From Lantana camara (lineage: Eukaryota; Streptophyta; Magnoliopsida; Lamiales; Verbenaceae), in the NCBI GenBank assembly GCA_037501455.1, contig CM074863.1, forward strand, positions 59,811,501 to 59,875,500: a stretch of DNA of 64,000 bases. The letters run 5' to 3'. This document shows positions 32,838-46,687 of the stretch, one piece after another. The notes under the pieces were generated by a model. It was given only the letters and a program-made list of their open reading frames with translations, was not told where the DNA came from and made no database searches. A program made the position numbers and the translations under genes. Each line of letters opens with the position of its first letter. The stretch's first letter is position 1.

Positions 32838-34218
32838 GCCGAAAAAATCCCAAAAAATCATTCCTGAATGAAGTCTTCGTGCCCGTTCCGAATCCTCAAT
32901 CAATTTCTGGAAATTCCAAGCCGATTGTCGTAGATCTGAAATCTAAGAGCACGAAAACCCTAAATCTTCAAACTCAAATTACTTCCAAACCGGTGAACCA
33001 AAATACGATCCGAAAGAGGTGTTGTCTTACCCATGACGAACTCTTCGAAAGCCCTAAGGTAGCTTTCCGGAAAAATCCTCGGAGCTAGTGCCGCCGTTGC
33101 ACCGCCACTTTGCCGCCACCGATCCGCCACCAAACCACCGAATCTGGAGTCACCTGATGACAGGTCACTAGTTCTCGTCGTTCCGAACAACTTTTGTGAA
33201 GAGCCCGAGACCAAAAGATGGCTGGAAAAGGCCCCCGTTGGCCGCCGAAGTTTCTGCCGCCGCCGCTACAGTAACTCGCGCCGCCGCCGCGAGCTTTGGG
33301 CGGCGTGTGCAGCTCCGTCTCTGCTCCGATGGCCGCGCCGCCAACGTCAAACGAAGCGTCTGGAAGTCTACTTTATGGGTCATGGGCGCGTGTTGCTGAA
33401 ATCCCGCCGGAAGCCGCCGGAAATGGGCGGCGAAGTCGCGGTCCGCTGCCACCCGCCTGGGCGTCTGAAAATCAGCGATATCTTCATCGTCGTTCATCGT
33501 TAGGCTGTGAAATTGGTACTCTTACGTCGGTCTCGCCGAGATAATCGAAATGGACTATTCGTTTGTTGAATTCCGTCGAGAAACGATCGAGTTATGGGCT
33601 CATAACCGAAGCCGCGATAGTAACCCGCGGGAGAGAGAAAGTGGGAGAGGAGAGAGAGAGAGAAAAAAAGGGATTGGGAGAAATGTCTCTTGTGCACAAG
33701 CTATATATAACCGGGTATCCTTATCGCGTAGCAAGGATAAATATCGCGTACAATTAATCGTAAATAAAATTAGTAATGTTACGAATAAACATTCAAGCTC
33801 CGAATTAATTTTACAAATAAAAGTGAAATAGAGATTTACCAATTAGAGTTTAATTCAATTTAATTTTAGAAACTTTTCGTATAATTTAGCGGCACTTTGT
33901 AAACACATGATTGACAATTAATCTCAAGGAATTCAAGTAAACCGAAATTAAACAAGTTAAGTAACATGATGGATTTAAAATCACTTGACAATTATTTCAT
34001 GGAATAAATTTGAATTAAATCAAATTAGGTAGTTAGGGTTAAATATGCGCGTAATTAATCAAGTTGACAATAATCTTAGAATAATTCGAATGAACACATA
34101 TTAAATTGGATTTACATTAAATCACATAAGTCAAGAACTCTTAAATTAAACACATATAAGCGTAGAGACTTACTTGTTGATGTCGTAAGAACGCCCTTCG
34201 AGAAAACGGGGCGTCACA
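32838..34218 (-). mobile_element. Element A 3' LTR, 5' part
   Basis: Minus-strand LTR start TGTGACGCCCCG at 34218 next to a PPT. Contains a TATA box at 33702-33710 and a GC-rich transcribed leader (33090-33460, many CGCCGCCG runs) that gives spurious open frames on both strands. It is interrupted at 32837 by LTR-B. Confidence 0.85.
33702..33710 (-). promoter_or_regulatory. TATA box of LTR-A
   Basis: Minus strand TTATATATAG about 510 bp into the LTR, preceded by GGATACCCGG; repeated at 43867-43875. It places the U3/R boundary near 33675. Confidence 0.6.
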
Positions 34219-34232
34219 ACCTTCCCCCCTTA
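34219..34232 (-). other. Element A polypurine tract, copy 1
   Basis: Minus strand TAAGGGGGGAAGGT directly before LTR start TGTGACGCCCCG; copy 2 at 44384-44397. Confidence 0.85.
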
Positions 34233-36500
34233 AGAGAACCTGGTCCCCAGGTTCCACTGGAAAAATGTAGATCCTCGAGTTGTAGTGCTCCAACCCTTCT
34301 CCGGAACTCACGTAAGATCATAACTCAAATGGTGAGGCTTACTCCGGTCATCTACACTGAACCTCCTTTAGGATGTCTTGTTATCGTCGAGGTCCGTGCG
34401 AGTACTTGATCCGTTAGTTGTTTCGAACTCGGTCGGTCATTCCCATGATCGGATAGCTGCAACTCCACCCAACCTCGATGTCGTCTCAGATGCACCACTT
34501 GCTACCCGTAGTCAGATCAGCGCGTAACGCAACCACAACAAACAAGAGAGAATCCCATCTCTCAACACGTAAGTGAGAGAGCCCCGTCCCTCAGCACCAA
34601 CAGGAGAGAGAACCCCGTCTCTCGAGCACACATAAAAGAGAGAACCCCGTCTCTCAAGCACATAATTGAGAGAACCCCGTCTCTCAACCTAAGTCGGGCA
34701 AATTCCAACATCTCCCAACATTCTAGTTTGAGAAAATCCAGCATTTCTCAAACACCTAGATTCAAGAGAATCCGGCATCTCCGAATATCTAAGTACAAGA
34801 GAATCCAACATCTCTCGTGCGCAAAACTTAGAAAGATTCCAACATCTTTCTACCACATAAATAGAGAGAATCCTACATCTCTCCAACAAGTAAAAAGAGG
34901 GAACCTAAGGTCTCTCTTACACATAAATCCACTGATCAGTTATTCATACATACACACATCATAGTAACACTAGACGAAAAGTATGCGATGCATGTTTGGT
35001 GTACCTTATACAATTGATATCGGTGTCCCTTGAGTATAGATTCAACGCTCATACCTCAACTCAAGGGGGATATCGCGATGGAATCCCTATAAAACAAGGT
35101 TACAGTATGTATGTATGTTATATGAGAAGTTAGTGAGCAATCAAGAGAGTTTTTAAATCACATAGGCATGCATAGTTCACATAAGTACATAACTCATTCA
35201 TTCCAGCACAGTTCATAACAAGTAGAAATTTCAAGTTACAAATACTAGATCAGGTATCCAAGTTATCACAATTAAAATAGCAGTAGTCATCAACCACATC
35301 AAGCAAAACAAGGTAAGAGTATTTAAACGATGCATGTATGCAAATGCCATGAATGCTTGGCGTACCGTTAACCGAAGCGTAACAATCTTTACAAGAAAGT
35401 CGAGATGAAGCAGTAGGAGTTGATTAAGCCGGTAATGATGCAACCTTCGTCATCTGAACTTCTTTGTCTTGAGTCTTCTCATAAAGTGGCAACTCAGCAA
35501 AGCTCGTTTATCACCAAACCCCTTACTAGACCATAATCCTTGCTCAACTAGAATCATCCTCAGTTTCTCCCAAGAATTCTCATTTATGTGTTAAATCTTA
35601 GTCTGCTCATCTTCAAGGAGTTGTCCATGATTCATTTGTCAATTAGATATTTACCTCAGAGTTTCGTTGGATGATCGTGGTGCTAAGTACTTCCCAAAGC
35701 AATCCATGGTATATAATTCTGAAACTTGAATAAAGTCTTTCAGCATCTAAGTGTTATATTCCCGCATCAACAATGTCTTCCATCTCATCTTAGAGAAACA
35801 CCCAAAGAGCTAACAACCAATCTTGTCTTGTCGTTCGTTAACTCTAAATGGCACCAAAACCTTCAACACTCACTGATGGTTTGTAGCTCGTTGCTTAAGT
35901 AACATGGTTACCTATCCACATCCCTTGAACTTGATCGGATCGTATTTGATCGGATTCTTCTACATTAACTCGTTTCCATCAACAAGGTGACTACTTCCAA
36001 ATAAACGAATCATCAAGGTGAAAATTCATCAAACTCCATCTTTCAATTGACTTTAAGATAGTAAGTCAACATAGCAAATCTCAGTCCTTCAACTCTGAAC
36101 CTTTTCATGACCATTGATCTTGGTAAAGAATCCTTTCATCTTCGAATTATGGCGTGTTTCCGTTGTAGTACCAATAGGTAGTGTTGACGGAGGGAAATCT
36201 TAGTGTTGACTCATAGGGTACCCTGAAATTCGAACACTAAATTCGATGCATGGGAGTTAAAGTGCAAATGAAATGTAACACGTATATCACGTAAATGCAA
36301 CAATTAGTTGTAATTTATAAAGCACATAAAATAAAATGTGGCATAATCAAAGTCACAATGTGCACACAATCATATAATCACAAAACAATTCATGCTGAAG
36401 GGTCAAAATATCAAGTCAAATAAATGCAATGCACAGTTATTCCTATGCCGTACGACCTAGACAGACTCAACACGACTCAAGAGCTCGGTTTTGCAACCTA
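34233..36500 (-). mobile_element. Element A interior, copy 1 (non-coding)
   Basis: About 2.3 kb between PBS and PPT without any intact gag or pol frame. A short stretch near 35330-35400 translates on the minus strand as VNGTPSIHGICIHASF, resembling VIEGTISIHGTTLHALF at the gag-protease boundary of C, so the interior probably descends from a coding element. The leader by the PBS resembles that of D. The 3' third holds the hairpin array 34546-34920. Element A could have moved only with proteins supplied in trans. Confidence 0.75.
34546..34920 (-). repeat. Twelve-unit covarying hairpin array, copy 1
   Basis: Units of about 28-34 bp, each with complementary arms around a 6-8 base loop. Examples: GAGAGA/TCTCTC (34546-34563), GTTTGAGAAA/TTTCTCAAAC with loop ATCCAGCA (34726-34753), TAGAAAGA/TCTTTCTA with loop TTCCAACA (34829-34852), GAGAGA/TCTCTC with loop ATCCTACA (34864-34883). 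Stems differ on both arms while loops keep the ACCCCG or TCC..CA pattern. Copy 2 is at 44711-45085. Confidence 0.85.
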
Positions 36501-36514
36501 GAGCTCTGATACCA
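36501..36514 (-). other. Element A primer-binding site, copy 1
   Basis: Minus strand TGGTATCAGAGCTC, eight bases after the LTR end at 36523. Copy 2 at 46666-46679. Confidence 0.88.
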
Positions 36515-36522
36515 CTTAAGGA

Positions 36523-38883
36523 TGTAACACCCCAAACGGAGGATGCCACATCCCCCGCACTATGACCCAGACCCAGAACATGAAATGGAAATCCATGCCC
36601 GAATCCGAATCAGAGCGAACGGGAGACCAACTCACACACTAGGCTAGGCGGATCTAACTTGACAAAAACTCAGAGTGCGGAAGCAATTAAAACCAACAAC
36701 AATAGATAGCGGAAGCATTTAAAACAAAACATGCAAAGCAGGTGACGGGTTCAACTAGCATAGATACCTAATCCCGAATATCGACATACATAATCCAACA
36801 TAATAAACAACATAAATATCATCAATATCTAGTAACAACCAAATACTATCTTACTAACCCCACACGGGTTGAAGTCTAAATAGAATATAAACATAATCTG
36901 TAAATGTGAAACATAAATACATAAAATAAGTAGAGTATGCGACAAATGCATCCTAACACCTACTAGACTGACAAGTGTGACTCAGAAGACTCACTTCCGC
37001 CTAGCTCAAGCCAAAAGAACCTGCAACTAAAAGATAAAATGAGGTGTCAGTCAACTGACTGAGTGAGGGGGGCTAACGCACACCCACAATATATATATAG
37101 AGCACAGCACATATCATAAGGGTGGACTCATGAACCGGGATTAGGGTTTTGCACGCTAAAACAGTTGAAATACCCAAAATAGTATAAGTTTGGAAAACCA
37201 TTTAGAGAAGCCTATCCCGTTTCACAAATCCCATATATTCATAACATATACCCGGCGAGTACGGGCTTCCAACCTTTACTCCTCATAACTGAACAGAACA
37301 TAAAGCAGAATCAATCCATCCTCTACTCCAATGATGGAAGAGCCACGCGTTGGCCCTAACCATCAATAACATACATACAAACCCTCAAGGGGTAGCGAAC
37401 CCACAAGAGTCCTCCCCGGCTGTACACCGAAGGCTCAAGATATCACGCCTCCCTCATCGCCCTAAGGTCGTGCAATGATGTCTCAAATGGAACTAGCACA
37501 GTGGCTTATCCGACGGCCCTATGCCGTGCCGGTCTCCACTCGTACCAGCTCCTGGATCCACATAACATAACATACATACATATGCCAATATTTCATGGCA
37601 ACTCGCTACAGAATCATAATATATTAGAGTTTTCCAAAATAGCTTACATATGCCTTAATACTTAATTTTTCTTCAAAACCAAGGATGGTCCACAAGGTCA
37701 TAATCATATCATATCCAACACATATCTAATCATACATAGTATATAACCGCATGCAAGGATTGAAATCATCATTTTAAGGCCATAGGTCGCTTAACTATAC
37801 AAAATCCTAAACCTCACCTCGTGAAAGTAGAGTCTGAGAGTGTGAAGGGCCAAACACTCTAAACCTCGGGCCCACCGGCACCACCAAACTCTGTGACAAG
37901 ACATACAGAAGCCCAGACTTAGACTCTATATATGAACTAAACAAGACGCACGGCGTTGCTCAACATGATCGTGGTTATGCATAAGTGTTCATGTTGTGCT
38001 TGGATAAGGTGTCGTGGTCATTCAAGGCATATCAATGCTCAATAAGGTCATATTTACAAGCAACCATCACGTAATTCCATATCCAAAGATGCACAATCAA
38101 TTTAGGAAGTCAATGTATTCACAAAATGCATATTAAATCATCCAATGTCACAGGGTTCAATTATAATATTAGAATTAAGCATCAAGTTCATGTCGAGTTA
38201 TAAAGTGCATAAGTAAGAGCAACTTGATCGTATAAACATACAAAGTTGTTGTGCGTAGATGGCATGCTTGATACAAATAAAGAGTACATTTAATTCACTT
38301 AAGATCATACTTTACAACTTCACAACATGTTTGGTTCACAAGCTCAAATCACATTCGTAGTTTCATAAATATTACACTTACATCCCCTAAGTTATTTATA
38401 AAAGTTTAGAATTATTACACATACATCCCCTTAGTTGATTACTAAGCATAATTGTTCGTTCTTCTAAAATATCATTCAAGTTCATTTAGTCACATAAAAG
38501 ATTAGTTTCTAGATATTACACTAACACCCCTTCGTACTTAACAAATAGCGTAAACTCATCACATCGGGATTCAAATTGTAAATCGAAACATTCATACATA
38601 TCACAATCCATTCAACACATGTTTTCATATACGATTGGAATACATCTCGATCAACAAACCAACAATAACCAATTTATTTGCGCTTAAAACAATTAATTCA
38701 AATAATCACAATTAGGCAAAATAATTCGTAATAAATAGATCGAGTGTCCGATTAACGAACGGAAGGTGGCGTTGAACTCACCACAACGAGACGAACATTC
38801 TGACCAAACGCCGCCGGAACGCCACCACTGTAGCTGCCGGAATTTGGCCGGACCGCCGCCGGGCCGCCGCCGAAGGTCGCCGG
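36523..38883 (-). mobile_element. Element A 5' LTR, 3' part
   Basis: Ends CCGTTTGGGGTGTTACA at 36523. With 43003-44383 it makes one LTR-A of about 3.74 kb split by LTR-B. It carries the donor-like GAGGTGAGG (near 37817) and the GCCGTGCGTCTT module (37912-37958). Its terminal 400 bp are clearly homologous to the end of LTR-B at 38884. Confidence 0.85.
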
Positions 38884-41800
38884 TGTAACACCCCAAACGG
38901 AGAAGTGCCACATCCCCCGCACTATGACCCAGACCCGAAGCATGAAATGAAAGTCCATGCCCGAATCCGAATCAGAGCGAACGGGAGACCAACTCACACA
39001 CTAGGCTAGGCGGATCTAACTTGACCAAAACTCAGAGCGCAGAAGCAATTAAAACCAACATCACTAGATAGCGGAAGCATTTGAAACAAAACATACAAAG
39101 CAGGTGACGGGTTCAACTAGCATAGATACCTAATCCCGAATAACAGATCAACAAACATAACAAGTGACGGGTTCAACTAGCATAAATCCCTAGTCCCGAA
39201 TATCAACATAAAGTAATAATCATCAAGTGCCACAAGGGCCGAATGAGAGTGCCACGCAGGGCTACCGAATAGTAAAGTATAATCTCAAGTCTACAAGTCA
39301 AAGCATAAATAAAGTGTATGAAAAGACAAATGCAAATAGAAAGACTAGACCGACGAAGTGCAACTCAAAGGACTCACTTCCGCCTAGCAAACGCCCACAA
39401 TCCTGCAACTAAAAGTGTAAATGAGGGGTCAGTCAACTTGACCGAGTGAGGGGGCTAACGCACACCCACAATATATATATAAGGAGCATAGCACAGAATA
39501 AAAGGATGGACTCATGAACCGGGGATAGGTGTTACATACCAAAACGTTTTGAAAGAACCCGAATAAGATATAGATATAAGTTTGGAAATCATTTTCCAGA
39601 AAGACTCTATCCCGATTCATAATTCCATAACATAACATAATCAACTGGTCGGCGAGTACGAGCTTCCAACCTCAACTCCTCATAACATAAATCAAAATCA
39701 ATCCAACCTCTACACCAATGATGGAGGAGATGTACCGTCCCCATACCATCGAGAATAAACCGTCTAAAATAGACTCACCCTCAAGGGGTTGCGAACCCAC
39801 AAGAGTCCTCCCCGGCCTTAGCCGAAGGCTCAAGATACCATGCCTCCCTCATCACCCTAAGGTCGCACAATGATATCTCAAATGGAACTACGCAAAGGAT
39901 AAATGCCCCGACGGCCCTAACCGTCCCGGGGGTACCCATTCCGCAGCTCACCAGGATCGATCCACACACAGATCACAACGGATCACAACATAACAGATCA
40001 CGACGGATCACATATACCAACTTTCATGGCAATCTCGCTACATAATCATAACATAACTTAACTTTCCGAAACAGCTTACATATGCTTTCATATCTAATTT
40101 TCCAAAACAGAGTTGTTTCACAAGGTCATAAACATATCATATCCAACACATACGTATATAATAGATATACTCGCATGCAGGGGTTGAAATCAGCATATTA
40201 AGGTCATAGGTCGCATAACTATACAAAATCCTAAACCTCACCTCGTAATAGTAGAGTCTGAGAGTGTGAAGGGCCAAACACTCTAAACCTCGGGCCCACC
40301 GGCACCACCAAACTCTGTGACAAGACATACAGAAGCCCAGACTTAGACTCTATATGAACCAAACAAGACGCACGGCGTTGCTCAACATGATCGTGGTTAT
40401 GCATAAGTGTCCATGTTGTGCTTGGATGAGGTGTAGTGGTCATTCAAGGTGTATCAATGCTCAACAAGGCCATATTTACAAGCAGCAATTCTAAATATAA
40501 GTATAAGAGTAATTCAAAGATTGGACAGCGTTTAATGTTCCAAACATGAATAAAAATCATGTTATGTCAAATAAATTCATACTTAGACAAATACAGTTAA
40601 TGTATTACGTAGAAAAAGCTTATAAATCAATTAACGTTTAGCATAATTAGAACTTAACATATACTTCAATTACAACAACACACATACTCACACGCTTACA
40701 GAAATTGATGTACCAAATCTATTTACCTATTAAACTCACTTAATTACTTAGGTCATGTAGGTATATATATATATAACTGTATTCGTGTACACACACATCC
40801 AATTCATTTATTATGACAAAATATTGCTAAGACAATTTCTAAATACATCATTACTTGTTTATTCATGCGCTGTAAGGTAGAATTAGTCAGTACTTCAAAA
40901 CATATGACTCAATTCATTAATAACAATGTATATATATGAAGAGAAGACATTAAAATTACAATTCAGTTAATAAAACAAGCTTAAACTTAATTTAATTAAG
41001 TTTACAAGAATTCATTCCAAATTGAATATGAATTCCCAAAGGTCATTATTTAATTATGTAGTTGTAGCATATATCTATACACCTATAATACAATGCACGT
41101 ATCAGAAGCACAATTAACAAACTTAGAACAACTCACACATTCATCATCAATATTGAAAGGTCAATTTGTATTTTAAAGTTTCTGATGAACTCGATCACTC
41201 CAGTTATAACATATTAATATTATTATTACACTTTCATAACAACTAGGTATAAAGATCAGATTACACAATTACATCCTCATAATTACAATTTTAACAATAA
41301 TTCAATTTTTTTAACTGTAACTAATTCAATTTAGTGAGGTCATATATTGTAATACACAAATGTATGATTCAAAACATGAACACCATCTTACAAAATTTCA
41401 CATAGCAGATTTCTAATAAAACATCCCAACTTCACAGTTTATCAAGTAGAAGGATGCATACACGAAATATATGACTCTCGATTTGCAGCTAAACATCACC
41501 CATTAAACTAGGATTCATTATAAAATATATTCCATCATAAATTTTCAGATTAGAATGCAGATTTCCTCATAACAACACGATTTATTAAATTGAAATTTCA
41601 ATTCTCGGTTTATAAAAGAATAATTATACTACTACACTATCCACAAGTGATTCTATAAACAAAATTGCAGGTAAAGGAAAGAGGGGAAAGACGGAAGCCT
41701 ACAATCGGAAATTGAAAGAGAAGAATCGATAGCGATCTTGGCCGGAGAAGGGGCAGATTCTGGTAATGAGTCGGCGGCGATTTCCGTTCCGTTTCTTCAT

Positions 41801-43002
41801 CTGGGTTGACGGTGGCAGAAGGTGCTTGTGCCGTAGCTGAAACTGTCGGCAAAGCGCCGACTTCTTAGATTTGCCGCTGCTCTATTTCTGTTATTAGAAA
41901 AGAAAAGGCGGAACAGGGAGTTTGTTGCTGGTCCTTCCTTTCTCAGATCTGGAACGAGAAAGGGCGGCGGTCTGGTGGCAAGGCGACTGAGCTGGTGTCC
42001 GAACGGCGGCGTAATGGTGGTGAAATGGCGGGATCAGGTGGGGGGACGTTCGCCCCTGTTCAGATCTGAGTGAGGGTGGCTGCCGTAGGTGTTGGTTTGT
42101 TGTTGCAGCGACGGAGAGGGGTTTCTCCCTTCGGAGGTTGACAAAGCTGAACGATGATGGTGATTCTCCGGTGGAGAGCTGTTGCCGGTGACGGAGGAGA
42201 TAGATCTCCTATTCTGCTCGGATTTGGGTAAAAAAAAGGGAAAACAAGGAAACAAGGTAGCTTTCGGAGAAGGTGACCGTGACCGAGAGTGGCGATGCTC
42301 AGCGATTGATGATTCTGCCGAAATCTATGGTTATCCGAAGCATTTTCCAGCAAGGAGACGACGGCTGCTCTTCTGGGAGAGAGAGAGAGAGAGATACGGG
42401 AAAAGGAAGTAGAAAGAGAGGCTGACGGTTGTAGTGGTTGGCCGTCCGGACCAGCGGCTATGGTGCCGGCGTTGAGTCGCCGGCGGAGAAAGTATCTCCT
42501 GGAGAAAGAAAGCTGCGCAGCTGCTATCTGCTGAAGATTGGAAGAGAGAAGAGAAGAATGGGGTGTGCAGCTAGGGTTTCGGTGTACTAAAAGGCTTATA
42601 TTCGGAAATTGCACAAAAGTCCCTCGAAAATTTAGGTCAAGCGATTAAGTCCTCAGGTTTTAGATAGGTTCAATTGAGCCCAAATTACAGATCTTAGAAT
42701 TATAAATTCAGCCCTAAGATTTAAAGTTGTTTCCATATAAGTCAAATTGAATTTCTTATAATTAGAAATTGACCCCCGAAGTTTAATAATTACAAATTAG
42801 CCCACGTAATTTAAATTAAAGAGCGATTAGGAACTAAACACATATTTTAATTAAGTTCACATATTTTCATAAGATTGCAGTTAGTTCAATTAAACAATTA
42901 AAACATGACTAAGCAATTCAAGCACAAGCAGAGCTAAATAAATAACAATCTAATCGCACGAAAACGACATCGTATCTTGCTCCGAAAATGCGGGGTGTTA
43001 CA
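38884..43002 (-). mobile_element. LTR-B, 4.12 kb solo LTR nested in LTR-A
   Basis: Minus-strand LTR from TGTAACACCCCGCATTTTC (43002) to GGGGTGTTACA (38884), flanked by the perfect duplication GCCGG (38879-38883 and 43003-43007). TATA box TATAAG at 42594-42600. GC-rich leader 41760-42500 yields open frames up to 184 codons with no recognisable domain. The rest is AT-rich. No PBS, PPT or coding domain inside. Confidence 0.9.
42594..42600 (-). promoter_or_regulatory. TATA box of LTR-B
   Basis: Minus strand CGAATATAAGCC about 400 bp from the LTR start, just upstream of a GC-rich presumed leader. Confidence 0.5.
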
Positions 43003-44383
43003 GCCGGAAAAATCCCGAAAAATCATTCCTGAATGAAGTCTTCGTGCCCGTTCCGAATCCTCAATCAATTTCTGGAAATTCCAAGCCGATTGTCGTAGAT
43101 CTGAAATCTAAGAGCACGAAAACCCTAAATCTTCAAACTCAAATTACTTCCAAACCGGTTAACCAAAATACGATCCGAAAGAGGTGTTGTCTTACCCATG
43201 ACGAGCTCTTCGAAAGCCCTAAGGTAGCTTTCCGGAAAAATCCTCGGAGCTAGTGCCGCCGTTGCACCGCCACTTTGCCGCCACCGATCCGCCACCAAAC
43301 CACCGAATCTGGAGTCACCTGATGACAGGTCACTAGTTCTCGTCGTTCCGAACAACTTTTGTGAAGAGCCCGAGACCAAAAGATGGCCGGAAAAGGCCCC
43401 CGTTGGCCGCCGAAGTTTCTGCCGCCGCCGCTACAGTAACTCGCGCCGCCGCCGCGAGCTTTGGGCGGCGCGTGCAGCTCCGTCTCTGCTCCGATGGCCG
43501 CGCCGCCAACGTCAAACGAAGCGTCTGGAAGTCTACTTTATGGGTCATGGGCGCGTGTTGCTGAAATCCCGCCGGAAGCCGCCGGAAATGGGCGGCGAAG
43601 TCGCGGTCCGCTGCCACCCGCCTGGGCGTCTGAAAATTAGCGATATCTTCACCGTCGTTCATCGTTAGGCTGTGAAATTGGTACTCTTACGTCGGTCTCG
43701 CCGAGATAATCGAAATGGACTATTCGTTTGTTGAATTCCGTCGAGAAACGATCGAGTTATGGGCTCATAACCGAAGCCGCGATAGTAACCCGCGGGAGAG
43801 AGAAAGTGGGAGAGGAGAGAGAGAGAGAAAAAAAGGGATTGGGAGAAATGTCTCTTGTGCACAAGCTATATATAACCGGGTATCCTTATCGCGTAGCAAG
43901 GATAAATATCGCGTACAATTAATCGTAAATAAAATTAGTAATGTTACGAATAAACATTCAAGCTCCGAATTAATTTTACAAATAAAAGTGAAATAGAGAT
44001 TTACCAATTAGAGTTTAATTCAATTTAATTTTAGAAACTTTTCGTATAATTTAGCGGCACTTTGTAAACACATGATTGACAATTAATCTCAAGGAATTCA
44101 AGTAAACCGAAATTAAACAAGTTAAGTAACATGATGGATTTAAAATCACTTGACAATTATTTCATGGAATAAATTTGAATTAAATCAAATTAGGTAGTTA
44201 GGGTTAAATATGCGCGTAATTAATCAAGTTGACAATAATCTTAGAATAATTCGAATGAACACATATTAAATTGGATTTACATTAAATCACATAATTCAAG
44301 AACTCTTAAATTAAACACACATAAGCGTAGAGACTTACTTGTTGATGTCGTAAGAACGCCCTTCGAGAAAACGGGGCGTCACA
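43003..44383 (-). mobile_element. Element A middle LTR, 5' part
   Basis: Second copy of 32838-34218, starting TGTGACGCCCCG at 44383. Joined through LTR-B to 36523-38883, it acts as 5' LTR of copy 1 and 3' LTR of copy 2 of element A. Confidence 0.85.
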
Positions 44384-46679
44384 ACCTTCCCCCCTTAAGA
44401 GAACCTGGTCCCCAGGTTCCACTGGAAAAATGTAGATCCTCGAGTTGTAGTGCTCCAACCCTTCTCCGGAACTCACGTAAGATCATAACTCAAATGGTGA
44501 GGCTTACTCCGGTCATCTACACTGAACCTCCTTTAGGATGTCTTGTTATCGTCGAGGTCCGTGCGAGTACTTGATCCGTTAGTTGTTTCGAACTCGGTCG
44601 GTCATTCCCATGATCGGATAGCTGCAACTGCACCCAACCTCGATGTCGTCTCAGATGCACCACTTGCTACCCGTAGTCAGATCAGCGCGTAACGCAACCA
44701 CAACAAACAAGAGAGAATCCCATCTCTCAACACGTAAGTGAGAGAGCCCCGTCCCTCAGCACCAACAGGAGAGAGAACCCCGTCTCTCGAGCACACATAA
44801 AAGAGAGAACCCCGTCTCTCAAGCACATAATTGAGAGAACCCCGTCTCTCAACCTAAGTTGGGCAAATTCCAACATCTCCCAACATTCTAGTTTGAGAAA
44901 ATCCAGCATTTCTCAAACACCTAGATTCAAGAGAATCCGGCATCTCCGAATATCTAAGTACAAGAGAATCCAACATCTCTCGTGCGCAAAACTTAGAAAG
45001 ATTCCAACATCTTTCTACCACATAAATAGAGAGAATCCTACATCTCTCCAACAAGTAAAAAGAGGGAACCTAAGGTCTCTCTTACACATAAATCCACTGA
45101 TCAGTTATTCATACATACACACATCATAGTAACACTAGACGAAAAGTATGCGATGCATGTTTGGTGTACCTTATACAACTGATATCGGTGTCCCTTGAGT
45201 ATAGATTCAACGCTCATACCTCAACTCAAGGGGGATATCGCGATGGAATCCCTATAAAACAAGGTTACAGTATGTATGTATGTTATATGAGAAGTTAGTG
45301 AGCAATCAAGAGAGTTTTTAAATCACATAGGCATGCATAGTTCACATAAGTACATAACTCATTCATTCCAGCACAGTTCATAACAAGTAGAAATTTCAAG
45401 TTACAAATACTAGATCAGGTATCCAAGTTATCACAATTAAAATAGCAGTAGTCATCAACCACATCAAGCAAAACAAGGTAAGAGTATTTAAACGATGCAT
45501 GTATGCAAATGCCATGAATGCTTGGCGTACCGTTAACCGAAGCGTAACAATCTTTACAAGAAAGTCGAGATGAAGCAGTAGGAGTTGATTAAGCCGGTAA
45601 TGATGCAACCTTCGTCATCTGAACTTCTTTGTCTTGAGTCTTCTCATAAAGTGGTAACTCAGCAAAGCTCGTTTATCACCAAACCCCTTACTAGACCATA
45701 ATCCTTGCTCAACTAGAATCATCCTCAGTTTCTCCCAAGAATTCTCATTTATGTGTTAAATCTTAGTCTGCTCATCTTCAAGGAGTTGTCCATGATTCAT
45801 TTGTCAATTAGATATTTACCTCAGAGTTTCGTTGGATGATCGTGGTGCTAAGTACTTCCCAAAGCAATCCATGGTATATAATTCTGAAACTTGAATAAAG
45901 TCTTTCAGCATCTAAGTGTTATATTCCCGCATCAACAATGTCTTCCATCTCATCTTAGAGAAACACCCAAAGAGCTAACAACCAATCTTGTCTTGTCGTT
46001 CGTTAACTCTAAATAGCACCAAAACCTTCAACACTCACTGATGGTTTGTAGCTCGTTGCTTAAGTAACATGGTTACCTATCCACATCCCTTGAACTTGAT
46101 CGGATCGTATTTGATCGGATTCTTCTACATTAACTCGTTTCCATCAACAAGGTGACTACTTCCAAATAAACGAATCATCAAGGTGAAAATTCATCAAACT
46201 CCATCTTTCAATTGACTTTAAGATAGTAAGTCAACATAGCAAATCTCAGTCCTTCAACTCTGAACCTTTTCATGACCATTGATCTTGGTAAAGAATCCTT
46301 TCATCTTCGAATTATGGCGTGTTTCCGTTGTAGTACCAATAGGTAGTGTTGACGGAGGGAAATCTTAGTGTTGACTCATAGGGTACCCTGAAATTCGAAC
46401 ACTAAATTCGATGCATGGGAGTTAAAGTGCAAATGAAATGTAACACGTATATCACGTAAATGCAACAATTAGTTGTAATTTATAAAGCACATAAAATGAA
46501 ATGTGGCATAATCAAAGTCACAATGTGCACACAATCATATAATCACAAAACAATTCATGCTGAAGGGTCAAAATATCAAGTCAAATAAATGCAATGCACA
46601 GTTATTCCTATGCCGTACGACCTAGACAGACTCAACACGACTCAAGAGCTCGGTTTTGCAACCTAGAGCTCTGATACCA
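44384..46679 (-). mobile_element. Element A interior, copy 2, with PPT, hairpin array and PBS
   Basis: Repeat of 34219-36514 at +10,165: PPT 44384-44397, hairpin array 44711-45085, PBS 46666-46679. Only scattered substitutions separate the copies. No coding frame. Confidence 0.88.
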
Positions 46680-46687
46680 CTTAAGGA

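Noticed and set aside
33168..33497. Ala/Arg-rich open frames in the LTR-A leader
   Set aside because: CGCCGCCG-rich DNA is open in several frames on both strands; composition explains them.
42060..42614. 184-codon frame in LTR-B
   Set aside because: It covers the TATA box and GC-rich leader of an LTR and has no recognisable domain.
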